From: Spirochaetales bacterium
Lineage (GTDB): Bacteria > Spirochaetota > Leptospiria > Leptospirales > Leptonemataceae
NCBI GenBank assembly: GCA_024233935.1
Contig: JACKOY010000005.1
Span: forward strand, 193,797 to 257,796
Direction: 5' to 3'
Length of the DNA: 64,000 nt
This document shows positions 52,126 through 60,825 of the stretch, in pieces. Numbering within the stretch: position 1 is the stretch's first letter; each line of letters starts with the position of its first letter. The position numbers were made by a program, and so were the translations under genes. The notes under the pieces were generated by a model. It saw only the letters and a program-made list of their open reading frames with translations. It did not search any database and was not told the DNA's origin.

Positions 52126-53811
52126 TCACCACGGCAGCCGGGAAGGTCGCGTCCCGGAAAGATCACTCCGAACAAAGACATAATGAGGCGAACGACCGGC
52201 TTCGGCAAAAAGAGCATACTCGCTTCTCAGAACCTCATTCAGTTCCCGAAAGGCAGCCAGGTTTTGCATGCGGCTGGAGTCGGGCGGCGCACCGGCAATC
52301 ACGATGATCTCCGGAGGTTCCTGGTCCAGTCGATCGATCAGCAATCGCCGCTGGTCCCGACAGAACTCGCTATCGCACCAGTACATCTGGTCCATGGGGT
52401 TGCCCACCAGTTGCAGGTCGTAGGTGAGCGTAGCGGCCACGGTGACGAGGTCCGGTTCCAGAGTTTGCAGGCGGGCCCCGGTGAGCCCGTATCTCTGGAC
52501 CGCTTCGCCGACAACCCGCTGGGATTCCGGCTCGGCAAGGGGACCGTCACTCAGGTAGTTACTGCCCGAGTACAGGTCGTACGAACGCAGGTCCATATGA
52601 ATCAACACGGCGATCAGGCCCAGCGCCAAACAGGTCGCATAAACCCGACGCGAGCGTACGGCGCTGGAATCCACCGCCCACCGAACATACACTCCGAGCG
52701 TGTATGCCAGAATAAGCTGGAAGGCAAACCACAACGGAAAAACATGATAGGCGTAGCCCTTGCCGTTTATGAGATAATGAAACAACCCGCCGATAGCGAG
52801 CACCAGGCAACCGGCGGCGGCCCGCTCTTTTTCGAGATATAGCGCGTGCAGAAAAAGCGGCAGGGCAATCAGATGAAGCCAGGACAGATGGCCGATGCTG
52901 CCCAGTTCGTAGACCGGGCCATTCAGGGGTAGAGTCAGGTCTCGCAGACGATAACTGACCAGCTCCACCAGAAGGCTCATGAAAGGCCGGTGTGGTTCCA
53001 ATTCCGACCACACCTGAAAATAGGGCCACCACCCGTTGAGAAAACCCGTCAGGGCGCCGGCCATCAGCAACGGCAGGAGCAAAAGCACCACCGCCAGTAC
53101 GAATCCAGAAGAAGTCCAGAGGCCGGCTACCAGAGTTGCCGGAATCTTTTTGGGGGCCGAAGCTCGATAAATGGCAAAGAAGACGTAGTAAAGCCCCCCC
53201 AGCGCCAGAAACACAAGGCCGGTCGGTTTGATGAGAGCGCTCGCTCCGCCTAAAAGGCCCGCAAGGCCCAGCCAGAGCCAGCGTTTCTTCGGAACATCCA
53301 TCGCGCGGTCCAGGCAGAGCACGGCGCCGAGCCAGAATGGCAGCATGAGCGTCTCGCGCTCGAAAGCTCCGAGCGGTGTCGCTTCGACCGGCAGGCGCAA
53401 CACCAGCACGAATGCGACCAGGGCCCCGAGTCTTGTAAATCGAAGCAGATACAGAGACGAGAGTACAGCCACGCCAACAACCCAGGACAGGTCCAGAATG
53501 CGAAATGAAAACGAATCCCGGCCGAACACCAAAAGACCCAGAACATTGATGTAATAGGTCAGAGGCAGGTTCAAAGTCAGCACGTCACGGTACGGCCAGG
53601 TCCCATTGAGGAGCCGCAGGCCTTCGACCCAATGCAACGCGGCATCCGGGCAGATGGAGACCGGCCAGCGGAGACTGTAGTAGAACGCACGCAGAGTCCG
53701 CGCGAGTATCCAGAAGGAAGCAATACCGACCGCAGTGCTCAGCAATCGCGCGACGGTGATGGATCGCAGGCCTTTGAAAAGCAGGGAACTGTTTGTCCGA
53801 TCAGACATCAA
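52126..53811 (-). CDS. polytopic membrane protein, GT-C glycosyltransferase-like
   Basis: 561-residue integral membrane protein with about eleven TM helices and a soluble C-terminal domain (about 430-561). After TM1 there is a loop P-D-A-A-L-H-W-V-E-G, then LLNGTWPYRDVLTLNLPLTYY. An Asp in the first outer loop followed by G-x-x-P-Y-x-D is characteristic of GT-C (PMT/ArnT-like) glycosyltransferases that use polyprenyl-phosphate sugars. The C-terminal part includes a two-Cys segment (YWCDSEFCRD) that may form a disulfide outside. Donor and acceptor are unknown. Start ATG 53811 is followed by a second ATG; either is possible. No linked polysaccharide genes here. Confidence 0.7.
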   Translation of the reverse strand: MMSDRTNSSLLFKGLRSITVARLLSTAVGIASFWILARTLRAFYYSLRWPVSICPDAALHWVEGLRLLNGTWPYRDVLTLNLPLTYYINVLGLLVFGRDSFSFRILDLSWVVGVAVLSSLYLLRFTRLGALVAFVLVLRLPVEATPLGAFERETLMLPFWLGAVLCLDRAMDVPKKRWLWLGLAGLLGGASALIKPTGLVFLALGGLYYVFFAIYRASAPKKIPATLVAGLWTSSGFVLAVVLLLLPLLMAGALTGFLNGWWPYFQVWSELEPHRPFMSLLVELVSYRLRDLTLPLNGPVYELGSIGHLSWLHLIALPLFLHALYLEKERAAAGCLVLAIGGLFHYLINGKGYAYHVFPLWFAFQLILAYTLGVYVRWAVDSSAVRSRRVYATCLALGLIAVLIHMDLRSYDLYSGSNYLSDGPLAEPESQRVVGEAVQRYGLTGARLQTLEPDLVTVAATLTYDLQLVGNPMDQMYWCDSEFCRDQRRLLIDRLDQEPPEIIVIAGAPPDSSRMQNLAAFRELNEVLRSEYALFAEAGRSPHYVFVRSDLSGTRPSRLPW

Positions 53812-53865
53812 GCTATGCAGCCCCCCGCGGGTCAGAGAGAAAGCCTTTTTCCAAACGGCACGCGT

Positions 53866-54378
53866 TCAGTGCCGCAGGAAATGCTGTCCGAAAGATCGAT
53901 AGAGAAACAGAAAGGTCAGGATCAGGCCGACTACGAACAGCGCAAAACCCCCTACTACCAGGCCAACGCGAAGCACTCCGCCGATTTCGAACAGCTGTAT
54001 CGCAAGCCAGGTCGCAGCCATCACTCCGCTCAACACGGCCAGGTACAGAATTGTGAGCATGCCGTAACGCTTGATCGCGGCCCGCCAGTGGTGCAATTTG
54101 CGAACCTCTCGAACGAAAAACAAAACCGGCTCGGCGTCCTTCGCCAGGGCTGAAAAATAGCTGATGTCGTCGTCTCTTTCGTTGTGGCCGATGGTCTCAA
54201 TGCGCATCAGAATGGATGCGTCCCGCTCGATGCGCTTCTGAAGCATCAGGCGCAGCGCTGGCTTACGATTGTCGATGTAGGTATCAATGCGCTGGTATCG
54301 AAAAATAAAGAAGATCGATACGAAACCGAACAGCGTAATGGACGATTCGGCCAGAAAAAGCAGGATATCGGGTTGCAT
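53866..54378 (-). CDS. small membrane protein, unknown
   Basis: 170-residue membrane protein with one N-terminal TM helix (SSITLFGFVSIFFIFRYQ, about 11-28), a charged helical cytoplasmic region (about 30-95, probably coiled) and two C-terminal TM helices (about 107-128 and 137-160). I recognise no family. ATG 54378 is chosen because it starts shortly before TM1; longer frames run into the promoter of the divergent lipoprotein gene. It lies 54 bases upstream of the GT-C-like gene in the same direction and may be co-transcribed with it. Confidence 0.55.
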   Translation of the reverse strand: MQPDILLFLAESSITLFGFVSIFFIFRYQRIDTYIDNRKPALRLMLQKRIERDASILMRIETIGHNERDDDISYFSALAKDAEPVLFFVREVRKLHHWRAAIKRYGMLTILYLAVLSGVMAATWLAIQLFEIGGVLRVGLVVGGFALFVVGLILTFLFLYRSFGQHFLRH

Positions 54379-54501
54379 GGGTTCTCCAGTCGGCTCAAAT
54401 TGCAGCGTTGTGCCGCTCGAAACCGGATTCAAGCAATAACGGCCCGCACGGGGCCCGGGATTCGGCTTGCCGAAACGGCAACCATACGGTTCCTCTCATG
54501 T

Positions 54502-55707
54502 ATGACACGCGGCACCCCAGAACTCCGCTTGCCGTGCTTCCTGCTTCTGGGGCTGACGGCCGCCTGCTGGCCCTACGATCCGGCAACCAACTCCATTCCG
54601 GAGCTATCGTTGCTGGGCCTGGTCGGCCCATGCATTGCCCAGGAGTCCGGCTTCGCCGGCGGGACCGGCCAGTCTTCCGATCCGTACCAAATCTGCAACG
54701 CGACCATGCTGCAGGCCATGGCAGACGGCCTTGCGCTTCACTACCAGGTCAGCTCCAGCTTCGATGCAGGCGAAACCGCGGCATGGAACTCGGGGGCCGG
54801 CTTTGTACCGGTCGGCACCGCCGGCAGCCCCTTCACCGGTAGTCTGAGCGGCCAGAGCCTGACAATCAGCGGCCTTTATATAAACCCGGGCAGTTCCGAT
54901 TGCGGGCTGTTCGGCTACCTGAGCGGAAGCTCTGTTTCGAATCTGACCCTGACAAACGTAACCGTGAGCGGCACTTCCGGTTGCGGAACCCTCGCCGGCT
55001 CCGCAACCGGCGCCACGCTCAGCAATATTACGGTCGTCAACCCTGCCGTGACAGGCACCGGAATTCTGGGAGGGGTGGTCGGCGACGCCGCCAACACGAC
55101 TCTGACCCGGATTTTTGTAAGTGGCGGCAGCGTGACCGGCTCTTCGAATGAACTGGGGGGCATTGTTGGTCGCCTGAGAACCGGCACCGCTGTGGTCAGT
55201 CAATCGTACGGCAACACCACGGTGAACTACACCGGCACCGGCGGAATCAACTTTGGAATCATCGCCGGTCTTCTGGGCAACGGCGGGGGCGGCAACGGAA
55301 TCATGCAGGATTGCTACGCGGCGGGTACGGTCAACGCGCCAAACGCCAGCGCAAAAGTGGGCGGCCTTCTGGGCCACTCCTGGCTTTCGGCCGGAATCTA
55401 TCGCAGTTATTCTGTCGCCCAGGTCATCTCCAGCGGTACGCTGGTGGCGGGGGGTGTCGGCGCTCTGCAGGGCTCATCGTTTAACGACTCGTACTGCCTG
55501 GACGTCTACGACATCGACGTCGACACAAACGAATGCTGGGAACAAAACGGTGGCGGTGGGGCGACCGGAACCGCACGACGAACCGCTGCGCAACTACGTT
55601 GTCCCACATTTGCCGGGGAAAACTGCAGCGGCGCAACCACCTACGGCGCCTGGTCTTCCAGCGTCTGGAATTTCGGTGACTCGGGCACTCTTCCGGTGCC
55701 CCTTTGA
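54502..55707 (+). CDS. lipoprotein with GLUG-type repeats
   Basis: Predicted surface lipoprotein of 401 residues. The signal peptide ends LLLGLTAAC, with Cys about residue 22. The next residues, PATNSIPELSLLG, share the motif S-x-P-E-L-S-L-L-G with the lipoprotein at 9102, although the rest of the proteins differ. The body consists of GLUG-like beta repeats: DCGLFGYLSGSSVSNLTLTN, ILGGVVGDAANTTLTRIFV, ELGGIVGRLRTGTAVVSQSY and KVGGLLGHSWLSAGIYRSY, each G-G-x-x-G followed by a variable strand. GLUG repeats occur in adhesins and IgA-protease-like passengers. Conserved Cys pairs occur between repeats. ATG 54502 gives the signal peptide directly; a longer frame upstream overlaps the divergent gene and is rejected. 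Confidence 0.72.
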   Translation: MTRGTPELRLPCFLLLGLTAACWPYDPATNSIPELSLLGLVGPCIAQESGFAGGTGQSSDPYQICNATMLQAMADGLALHYQVSSSFDAGETAAWNSGAGFVPVGTAGSPFTGSLSGQSLTISGLYINPGSSDCGLFGYLSGSSVSNLTLTNVTVSGTSGCGTLAGSATGATLSNITVVNPAVTGTGILGGVVGDAANTTLTRIFVSGGSVTGSSNELGGIVGRLRTGTAVVSQSYGNTTVNYTGTGGINFGIIAGLLGNGGGGNGIMQDCYAAGTVNAPNASAKVGGLLGHSWLSAGIYRSYSVAQVISSGTLVAGGVGALQGSSFNDSYCLDVYDIDVDTNECWEQNGGGGATGTARRTAAQLRCPTFAGENCSGATTYGAWSSSVWNFGDSGTLPVPL

Positions 55708-55784
55708 CGCCATGGCTGCACGGACAATAGATCCGTTACCGGGCTATCCTTGACGCCGCACGTCGGAATACCAGCAGCTCTACC

Positions 55785-57056
55785 ATGAAACAATCGGGCC
55801 AGCTTCTGTTCCAGCGGGAAGTCCAGGGTTTGCGAGCGACGTACCTGGCGCGGGCCGCCATCCTTGTTTTTACGCTCTTTGCGCACCTGCAGGCCCATCA
55901 CAGTCAGATGGAGCTGATCGCAGTGAGCGCATACTCGACGGCGGGTTTCCTGGTGAGCCTGATCGTAATCTGGTTGCTCTCCCGAGACCGGGCCGTGCGC
56001 GTCGCAGGTTATGGCGGCGCGCTTCTGGACATTGGAATCATGGTGGCCTTGCTTTCCACCTGGTATGCTTCGGTGGGCGGTTATGAAAATGTGCCGAGCG
56101 CTTATCTCTTAAAAACATCGTTGCCGGCCTGGGGCTTCATCTTGCTCGCCTTGAATGCCCTTCCCATTCGTCCGGCTTATCCCCTGATTGTGGCGGGCGG
56201 CTTCGTCCTGATCTGGGAAGGGGCCTTTTTAATTGTGGGCCAGGACCCACGCACAATCTACACGACCTCTTTTGTGGACGCCGTGTTGACGGGTGCCGTG
56301 CATCCTTCGTTTCTGCGGGCGGCCGACATGAGCATGTTGATCGCCGGCGCGATCCTCGCCTATCTGACCTGGTCCTATCGCCGCACGATCATGAACTCCA
56401 TCCAGTTCGAAGTTTCAAACGCGCAAATGGAACGTTACTTTTCGCCAAACGTTGTCTCGCGAATCTCAGAAGAAGGACGATCCCTGGGCGGTCGGCGGCA
56501 GAACGTGGCCGTGATGTTCATTGATCTACGAAACTTCACGAGCATGAGCGAGAACCTGGCACCGGAAGAAGTCGTGCAGCTGCTTTCGGATTACCACTCC
56601 CGCATGGTGGACGTGATCTTTAAGAATGGCGGCACCCTTGATAAGTTTCTGGGAGACGGCATCCTGGCAACTTTTGGCACGCCCGAGCCGGGCGCCGAAG
56701 ATGCGCTGAACGCAGCCCGGGCGGCGCTCGAAATGAACGCCGCCCTCATGCGCATGAATACCGAACGCAAAGAGCGCGGCGCCCCGGCGCTGTCCCATGG
56801 CATCGGCATTCACTTCGGGCCGGTCATTGCCGGAAACATCGGCACGGAACAAAGAATGGAGTACACCGTCATCGGCGATACCGTCAATGTCGCCAGTCGA
56901 ATTGAAGGTCAATGCCGGGAGCTCGGCCATTCGATCCTGTTCTCGGGCGCCGTACGCGATGAGATCGGGCAACGCCTGCAAACCCGCGCCGCCGGCAGTG
57001 TGCGTGTCAAGGGCAAGAGCGAGCCACTGGAACTCTTCACATTGGACCCACCTTGA
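55785..57056 (+). CDS. six-TM class III adenylate/guanylate cyclase
   Basis: Membrane cyclase of 423 residues. About six hydrophobic helices (20-215) precede a short linker and the catalytic domain (about 230-415). Active-site features: FIDLRNFTSMSE with the first metal Asp, DKFLGDGILATFG with the second, GIGIHFGPVIAGNIG, and DTVNVASRIEGQ containing the Asn/Arg pair that stabilises the transition state. The substrate-specifying positions (Lys in the DKF motif and Asp/Thr near GDT) resemble adenylyl cyclases, but ATP versus GTP cannot be fixed by eye. The membrane region is a 6TM type as in mycobacterial Rv1625c-like enzymes. Its product may act on the nearby cyclic-nucleotide-gated channel at 57936. 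Confidence 0.88.
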   Translation: MKQSGQLLFQREVQGLRATYLARAAILVFTLFAHLQAHHSQMELIAVSAYSTAGFLVSLIVIWLLSRDRAVRVAGYGGALLDIGIMVALLSTWYASVGGYENVPSAYLLKTSLPAWGFILLALNALPIRPAYPLIVAGGFVLIWEGAFLIVGQDPRTIYTTSFVDAVLTGAVHPSFLRAADMSMLIAGAILAYLTWSYRRTIMNSIQFEVSNAQMERYFSPNVVSRISEEGRSLGGRRQNVAVMFIDLRNFTSMSENLAPEEVVQLLSDYHSRMVDVIFKNGGTLDKFLGDGILATFGTPEPGAEDALNAARAALEMNAALMRMNTERKERGAPALSHGIGIHFGPVIAGNIGTEQRMEYTVIGDTVNVASRIEGQCRELGHSILFSGAVRDEIGQRLQTRAAGSVRVKGKSEPLELFTLDPP

Positions 57057-57140
57057 TTCGATTTGAAACAGGGCCTGAAACGCGTTACTCCCGACGCGCG
57101 AAGTCTATCGCTCTCTTATAGTCAGGTGCCTGGCCCGGCC

Positions 57141-57695
57141 TTACTCAAACCCGATGCCGTTCCAGTTTTCAACGATCGTCTGCATGCGCTGCAGCACGAG
57201 GTCCTCGATATCGCCGTCCGAGATAGCGCCCTGATACTCGGTCCAGTTTTCAATGTCTTCCATTTGCCGGGCCGCGAGCATGAACCGGTATACTTCCTGG
57301 AAATCTCCCGCTGCCTCAGAAAAGTGCAGGCGCATGGATACGATGACAGCCTTCGCATTACGATGCAGTCCGGCCCTTTGCATGCACAGCAAAGACTCGG
57401 CCGCATGCTCCCGAATACCTTCTTGAATGAGACGCATGTTGCGCGTCGCCTGCTTGCTCTTCACCTGAACCGGAACAAAGACGCTGTAGCCGCCTCCGTA
57501 GGGCGCAACAATCGTCTGGCCGACGATGTAGCTGTCCATCAGACCGGCGCATGCTTCTGCTACCTGCTGCAGGGCCTCCCGGTCGTCGAGGGCCTGGTCT
57601 TTTGCCGCCTCCAGCGCATTCTCGAGTTTGTAGCCACACGCGCCGCCGGCCAGCGCGACAGCGCAGAAAAAAAGGTACGCGCAAAATCGTTTCAT
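57141..57695 (-). CDS. small lipoprotein, unknown
   Basis: 184-residue predicted lipoprotein. ATG 57695 has GAGAGGG a few bases upstream and opens a signal peptide with lipobox LAGGAC (Cys about residue 20). The mature part is mainly helical and acidic, with a segment YIVGQTIVAPYGGGYSVFVP in the centre and repeated Met/Gln-rich helices (FMLAARQMEDIENWTEYQG). No catalytic motif and no family recognised. It converges on the cyclase gene and diverges from the potassium channel gene, with about 240 bases on the channel side. Confidence 0.6.
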   Translation of the reverse strand: MKRFCAYLFFCAVALAGGACGYKLENALEAAKDQALDDREALQQVAEACAGLMDSYIVGQTIVAPYGGGYSVFVPVQVKSKQATRNMRLIQEGIREHAAESLLCMQRAGLHRNAKAVIVSMRLHFSEAAGDFQEVYRFMLAARQMEDIENWTEYQGAISDGDIEDLVLQRMQTIVENWNGIGFE

Positions 57696-57935
57696 GGGCC
57701 CTCTCAAGCCTCCAGATACTATTGGCGCACAAAAGAAGCAAGGGTTTTTGCCGCGAATCGCCGGCGTCAGACACTTGAGACCAGGCCAGCAGAAACGGGG
57801 CAGCTTGCATCCCGCAAGACTCAACCGCCCGCCGTTGCGACCCCTTCCAAACTATGTTTTGAATCAGCCTCAGACGGACGCAGCATGTATTCGAAATGCT
57901 TGCCCCGCGGGCGCGCACCGGCAATCTGCTACACG

Positions 57936-59315
57936 ATGATCCGGCCTGACAGTCGACTGCGTGAATTCCTGGATATTTTGGTGGCGGCCGCCGGACTGAC
58001 CGCCGCGATCGAAGTGCCCCTGCGCATGAGCTTCGACTACGACCTGAACCGGCCGCTTTTTCTGATGGAGCTGGGCCTGACGATGATCTTCGGGCTCGAT
58101 ATCGTCGCTAATTTTCGGACCGCAATCAAAGAGGGCAACCACCTGATCACCGATCGGCGGGAAGTGGCGCGTCGTTATCTGCGGGGTTGGTTCTTCGTCG
58201 ACTTTTTGGCCTTCTTTCCCTTTTTTCTTTTCGGAAGCGCCGCCCTGCTTACGGTCAATCGGGCGCTCAAGGCCCTCGAGTTTCTCGAACTCAATCGCCT
58301 GCTGAAACTCATGCGCCTGGTGAGCCGCATCGGTGGACTGCAAAAACGCCACGCGATCCATCCCGGAATCTTTCGGCTGGGTTTCTTTGTCTTCGGTGTT
58401 ACGATTGTCGCGCACTGGATTGCCTGCGGTTGGATTCTGATTGGTGGCAAGGAGCCGGATACCAGCCAGAGCGCATTCGTGCACTATATCGACGCCTTCT
58501 ATTGGACCGTGACCACTCTGACAACCGTTGGCTACGGCGATATCACGCCCCACTCGCTCATACCCAAAATCTATACGATGTTCGTGATGGTGACCGGCGT
58601 GGGTTGCTACGGCTACGTCATCGGAACGTTTGCGAGCTTTCTTTCGAATCTGGATCTGGTGCGCGCCAACCAGATCAAGAAACTCGACGAGGTGAATGCT
58701 TTTTTGCGCCATCGTTCGGTGCCGCCGGCCATGCGGCGCGAAGTGAACGACTACTACGAGCACCTCTGGGAAAGTCCGCTGGGTTCCCGGGAGAGCCGTG
58801 TCCTGCACGAATTGCCGGTCTCTTTGCGAACGGAAATTTCTTTGCATCTGTACCACGGGTTATTGCGCAAGGTTCCGCTGCTGCGCGAAGCCAGCGACGA
58901 TTTCTTGCGCGCCATCGTTCTGCTTTTGCGCCCGATGGTCTATCCGCCCCAGGAAATCATTATTCGAGAAGGTGACTCCGGGGATTCCATGTACTTCATA
59001 GACTCGGGCACGGTCGAAGTGATTTCGCGGGATGGCTCCGCCGTCTACGCGGCGCTTCAAGAAGGGGATTTTTTTGGAGAGATGGCCCTGGTTCTCGACC
59101 AACCACGCAACGCCACGGTGCGCGCCCGCGGCTACTGCGATCTGTATGTTCTTTTTAAGCGCGACTTCGATCACGTGCTCGCCGACTATCCGGCCTTCCA
59201 GGCCCATGTAAGAAGAATCACAGCCGAACGCCAAAAGGAGGTCGAGAAACGCCGGCCCGCAAAGAAGGCGACCGGCGCGCGCAAAGCCCGCGTACAAAAA
59301 GGGCAACGTCGATGA
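57936..59315 (+). CDS. cyclic nucleotide-gated potassium channel
   Basis: Voltage-gated-like K+ channel with a C-terminal cyclic nucleotide-binding domain, 459 residues. Six TM segments: S1-S4 about 10-135, with a weakly charged S4 (NRALKALEFLELNRLLKLMRL, Arg/Lys spaced by hydrophobics, split here for brevity), and S5-pore-S6 about 145-235. The selectivity filter is TLTTVGYGDI near residue 196, indicating K+ selectivity. A C-linker helix region (about 240-330) joins the CNBD (about 335-430), whose cassette is GDFFGEMALVLDQPRNATV. A basic tail follows. Layout equals prokaryotic CNG/HCN-type channels with full linker. ATG 57936 is preferred; ATG 57885 is possible. Its end overlaps the tag gene (ATGA). 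Confidence 0.9.
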   Translation: MIRPDSRLREFLDILVAAAGLTAAIEVPLRMSFDYDLNRPLFLMELGLTMIFGLDIVANFRTAIKEGNHLITDRREVARRYLRGWFFVDFLAFFPFFLFGSAALLTVNRALKALEFLELNRLLKLMRLVSRIGGLQKRHAIHPGIFRLGFFVFGVTIVAHWIACGWILIGGKEPDTSQSAFVHYIDAFYWTVTTLTTVGYGDITPHSLIPKIYTMFVMVTGVGCYGYVIGTFASFLSNLDLVRANQIKKLDEVNAFLRHRSVPPAMRREVNDYYEHLWESPLGSRESRVLHELPVSLRTEISLHLYHGLLRKVPLLREASDDFLRAIVLLLRPMVYPPQEIIIREGDSGDSMYFIDSGTVEVISRDGSAVYAALQEGDFFGEMALVLDQPRNATVRARGYCDLYVLFKRDFDHVLADYPAFQAHVRRITAERQKEVEKRRPAKKATGARKARVQKGQRR

Positions 59316-59887
59316 GATCAAAAGAGCCGGTGCGGTGCGCCTGGGCAAAACTTTCCAATGCGCTTTATGTTCAGTACCACGACCGGGAATGGGGTGTTCC
59401 CGTACACGACGATCGCCATCTATTTGAAATGTTGAACCTCGAAGGAGCTCAGGCCGGCCTGAGCTGGGAAACGATTCTAAACAAGCGGGAAGGCTATCGC
59501 AAGGCTTTCGCCAACTTTGATGCGGCAAAGGTCGCCCGCTTCACCCCCGCGCGCGTAGCGAAGCTGCTTACCAACCCCGCCATCGTTCGCAACCGACTCA
59601 AAGTCGAAGCCACGGTGCAAAACGCAAAGGCCTTCCTGAAGATTCAAAAGGAGTTCGGCAGCTTTGATCGTTACATCTGGTCTTTCGTCGACGGCAAACC
59701 CATTCAAAACCGATGGCGTCATCTCAAGGAGCTGCCCTCCAAAACCGAAATCAGCGACGCCATGAGCAAAGACTTAAAGAAACGCGGCTTCAAATTCGTC
59801 GGCAGCACCGTCTGCTACGCCTTCATGCAGGCCACCGGCATGGTCAACGATCACCTCGTCACCTGCTTTCGATATACGCAGGTCTGA
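59312..59887 (+). CDS. tag: DNA-3-methyladenine glycosylase I
   Basis: Excises 3-methyladenine (constitutive Tag-type alkylation repair), 191 residues, standard length. The zinc-site residues typical of Tag are in place: Cys9 in VRCAW, His23 in YHDREWG, and near the C-terminus H181 and C185 in NDHLVTCF. The substrate pocket region GAQAGLSWETILNKREGYRKAF (in part) carries the catalytic Glu of the family, and FVGSTVCYAFMQATGMVNDH is the hallmark block. It overlaps the channel gene by four bases; this coupling is probably positional rather than functional. It is the last plus-strand gene before the accessory island. Confidence 0.95.
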   Translation: MRSKEPVRCAWAKLSNALYVQYHDREWGVPVHDDRHLFEMLNLEGAQAGLSWETILNKREGYRKAFANFDAAKVARFTPARVAKLLTNPAIVRNRLKVEATVQNAKAFLKIQKEFGSFDRYIWSFVDGKPIQNRWRHLKELPSKTEISDAMSKDLKKRGFKFVGSTVCYAFMQATGMVNDHLVTCFRYTQV

Positions 59888-59926
59888 CACGACGCCGGCC
59901 GCTCCCACGTCGGCGCCGTGAAGTAT

Positions 59927-60340
59927 TTATTCAACAAAGTGTGTATACGTTGTGCCATCAAGTTGTAGAAGAAACCGATACTCCGGCAATGCCGGCGGTG
60001 CCTCCAAATCAAGCTCATTTCTAACGGTCAGATCTGGACCGTGGATCTCGAACTTTACCAGCGTTCCGCCGCGCCACTCTAGAAAGCAACCCTGCGCGGA
60101 ACATACCAGGCGGGTGCCGGGATGCTGGAATTCGTAAGGGCCGAGCTTGATAACAACGTCGAACAAGTCGGAACCGACTTCAACAAAACGGATGTAAGCG
60201 TCTGGATCAAGCCCAGGTGGCAACCCTCGTCGTTGGAGTCCTGCCGTATGCCTGTAGTAGAAGCCCTCTTGCAGCGAACCTGCTTCTTGAGGCTGACAAA
60301 TCAGCAGAACAAACAGGCTCAGAGGTATGAAGTAGCGCAT
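59927..60340 (-). CDS. small secreted protein, unknown
   Basis: 137-residue protein with an N-terminal signal peptide (MRYFIPLSLFVLLICQ; a Cys at residue 15 could make it a lipoprotein, but the lipobox is poor). The mature part is beta-rich with a Cys pair (LVCSAQGCFLEW) and ends with a strand-rich segment. Not recognised. It is the left-most gene of the minus-strand accessory island, oriented like all the others there; the block before it is the hairpin-rich noncoding region. Whether it belongs to the cassette-like array or to the core genome is unclear. Confidence 0.55.
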   Translation of the reverse strand: MRYFIPLSLFVLLICQPQEAGSLQEGFYYRHTAGLQRRGLPPGLDPDAYIRFVEVGSDLFDVVIKLGPYEFQHPGTRLVCSAQGCFLEWRGGTLVKFEIHGPDLTVRNELDLEAPPALPEYRFLLQLDGTTYTHFVE

Positions 60341-60422
60341 CCCAGACGACCTATTCCCGGTTTTGAGTTGGCAACGTAACCCATCGAGATGCCAGGGGCC
60401 ACCGCCCGAAAAGTAAGCGGCC

Positions 60423-60453
60423 GCTCCCTATGGGTCGCGTCCGCGAGTTCAAA
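60423..60453 (+). repeat. 31-base direct repeat, copy 1
   Basis: Begins GCTCCCTATGGGTCGC and ends GCGAGTTCAAA. CTCCC/GGG is itself a small palindrome. The last bases form the left arm of the hairpin at 60450-60477. Confidence 0.6.
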
Positions 60454-60477
60454 CTGCTCGCCTGCGCTCGCAGTTTG
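60450..60477. repeat. inverted repeat following direct repeat copy 1
   Basis: Perfect 8-bp arms CAAACTGC and GCAGTTTG around 12 GC-rich bases. Confidence 0.55.
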
Positions 60478-60546
60478 CCCTGGCTACCCCGCGCCCTCGC
60501 TACGCTTCGCAATTTTAGCGACGCTTTTTATGCGCGCCGCGGGGGG

Positions 60547-60589
60547 CACAATTCGCATTATCTCGAACCTGCGGTTCGGGCGAATTGTG
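60547..60589. repeat. nested inverted repeat
   Basis: Outer 10-bp arms CACAATTCGC (60547-60556) and GCGAATTGTG (60580-60589), inner 6-bp arms CGAACC and GGTTCG around TGC. The two stems stack into one long hairpin, a shape typical of integron attC sites or structured RNA. Confidence 0.6.
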
Positions 60590-60640
60590 TCATGCTCCGC
60601 GACGCTCGGGGACGTTTTTTCCGCGCAAAGCTAAGCCGTT

Positions 60641-60671
60641 GCTCCCTACGGGTCGCACCGGCGAGTTCAAA
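60641..60671 (+). repeat. 31-base direct repeat, copy 2
   Basis: Begins GCTCCCTACGGGTCGC and ends GCGAGTTCAAA; four differences from copy 1. It runs into the hairpin at 60668-60709. Confidence 0.6.
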
Positions 60672-60709
60672 GTGTGCCTCTAAAAGAGCAAGTGCGGAGG
60701 CGCACTTTG
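60668..60709. repeat. inverted repeat following direct repeat copy 2
   Basis: 13-bp arms CAAAGTGTGCCTC and GAGGCGCACTTTG, one G-T pair, 16-base loop. Same position relative to the direct repeat as the hairpin after copy 1, but different sequence. Confidence 0.6.
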
Positions 60710-60793
60710 CCATGCGCGGCGAATGGTGCACCCCCAAGGCACGCAGGTCTTTTCGCTTTTTGGTGGTCGCGATGAAGAACGAAGGACGCCACT

Positions 60794-60825
60794 CGTTTAC
60801 CTCGCGATTGGGCGAGAGGCTGGTG
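60794..60825 (-). repeat. island motif, copy B
   Basis: 32 bases containing TTTACCTCGCGATTGGGCGA and ending AGGCTGGTG. It carries a small internal hairpin (CTCGC/GCGAG). Related copies are at 63002-63032 and 63951-63982. Confidence 0.65.

Noticed and set aside
57063..57935. 900-base extension of the potassium channel frame upstream of its start
   Set aside because: It is antisense to a lipoprotein gene and bears no channel features; the channel begins cleanly at 57936 or 57885.
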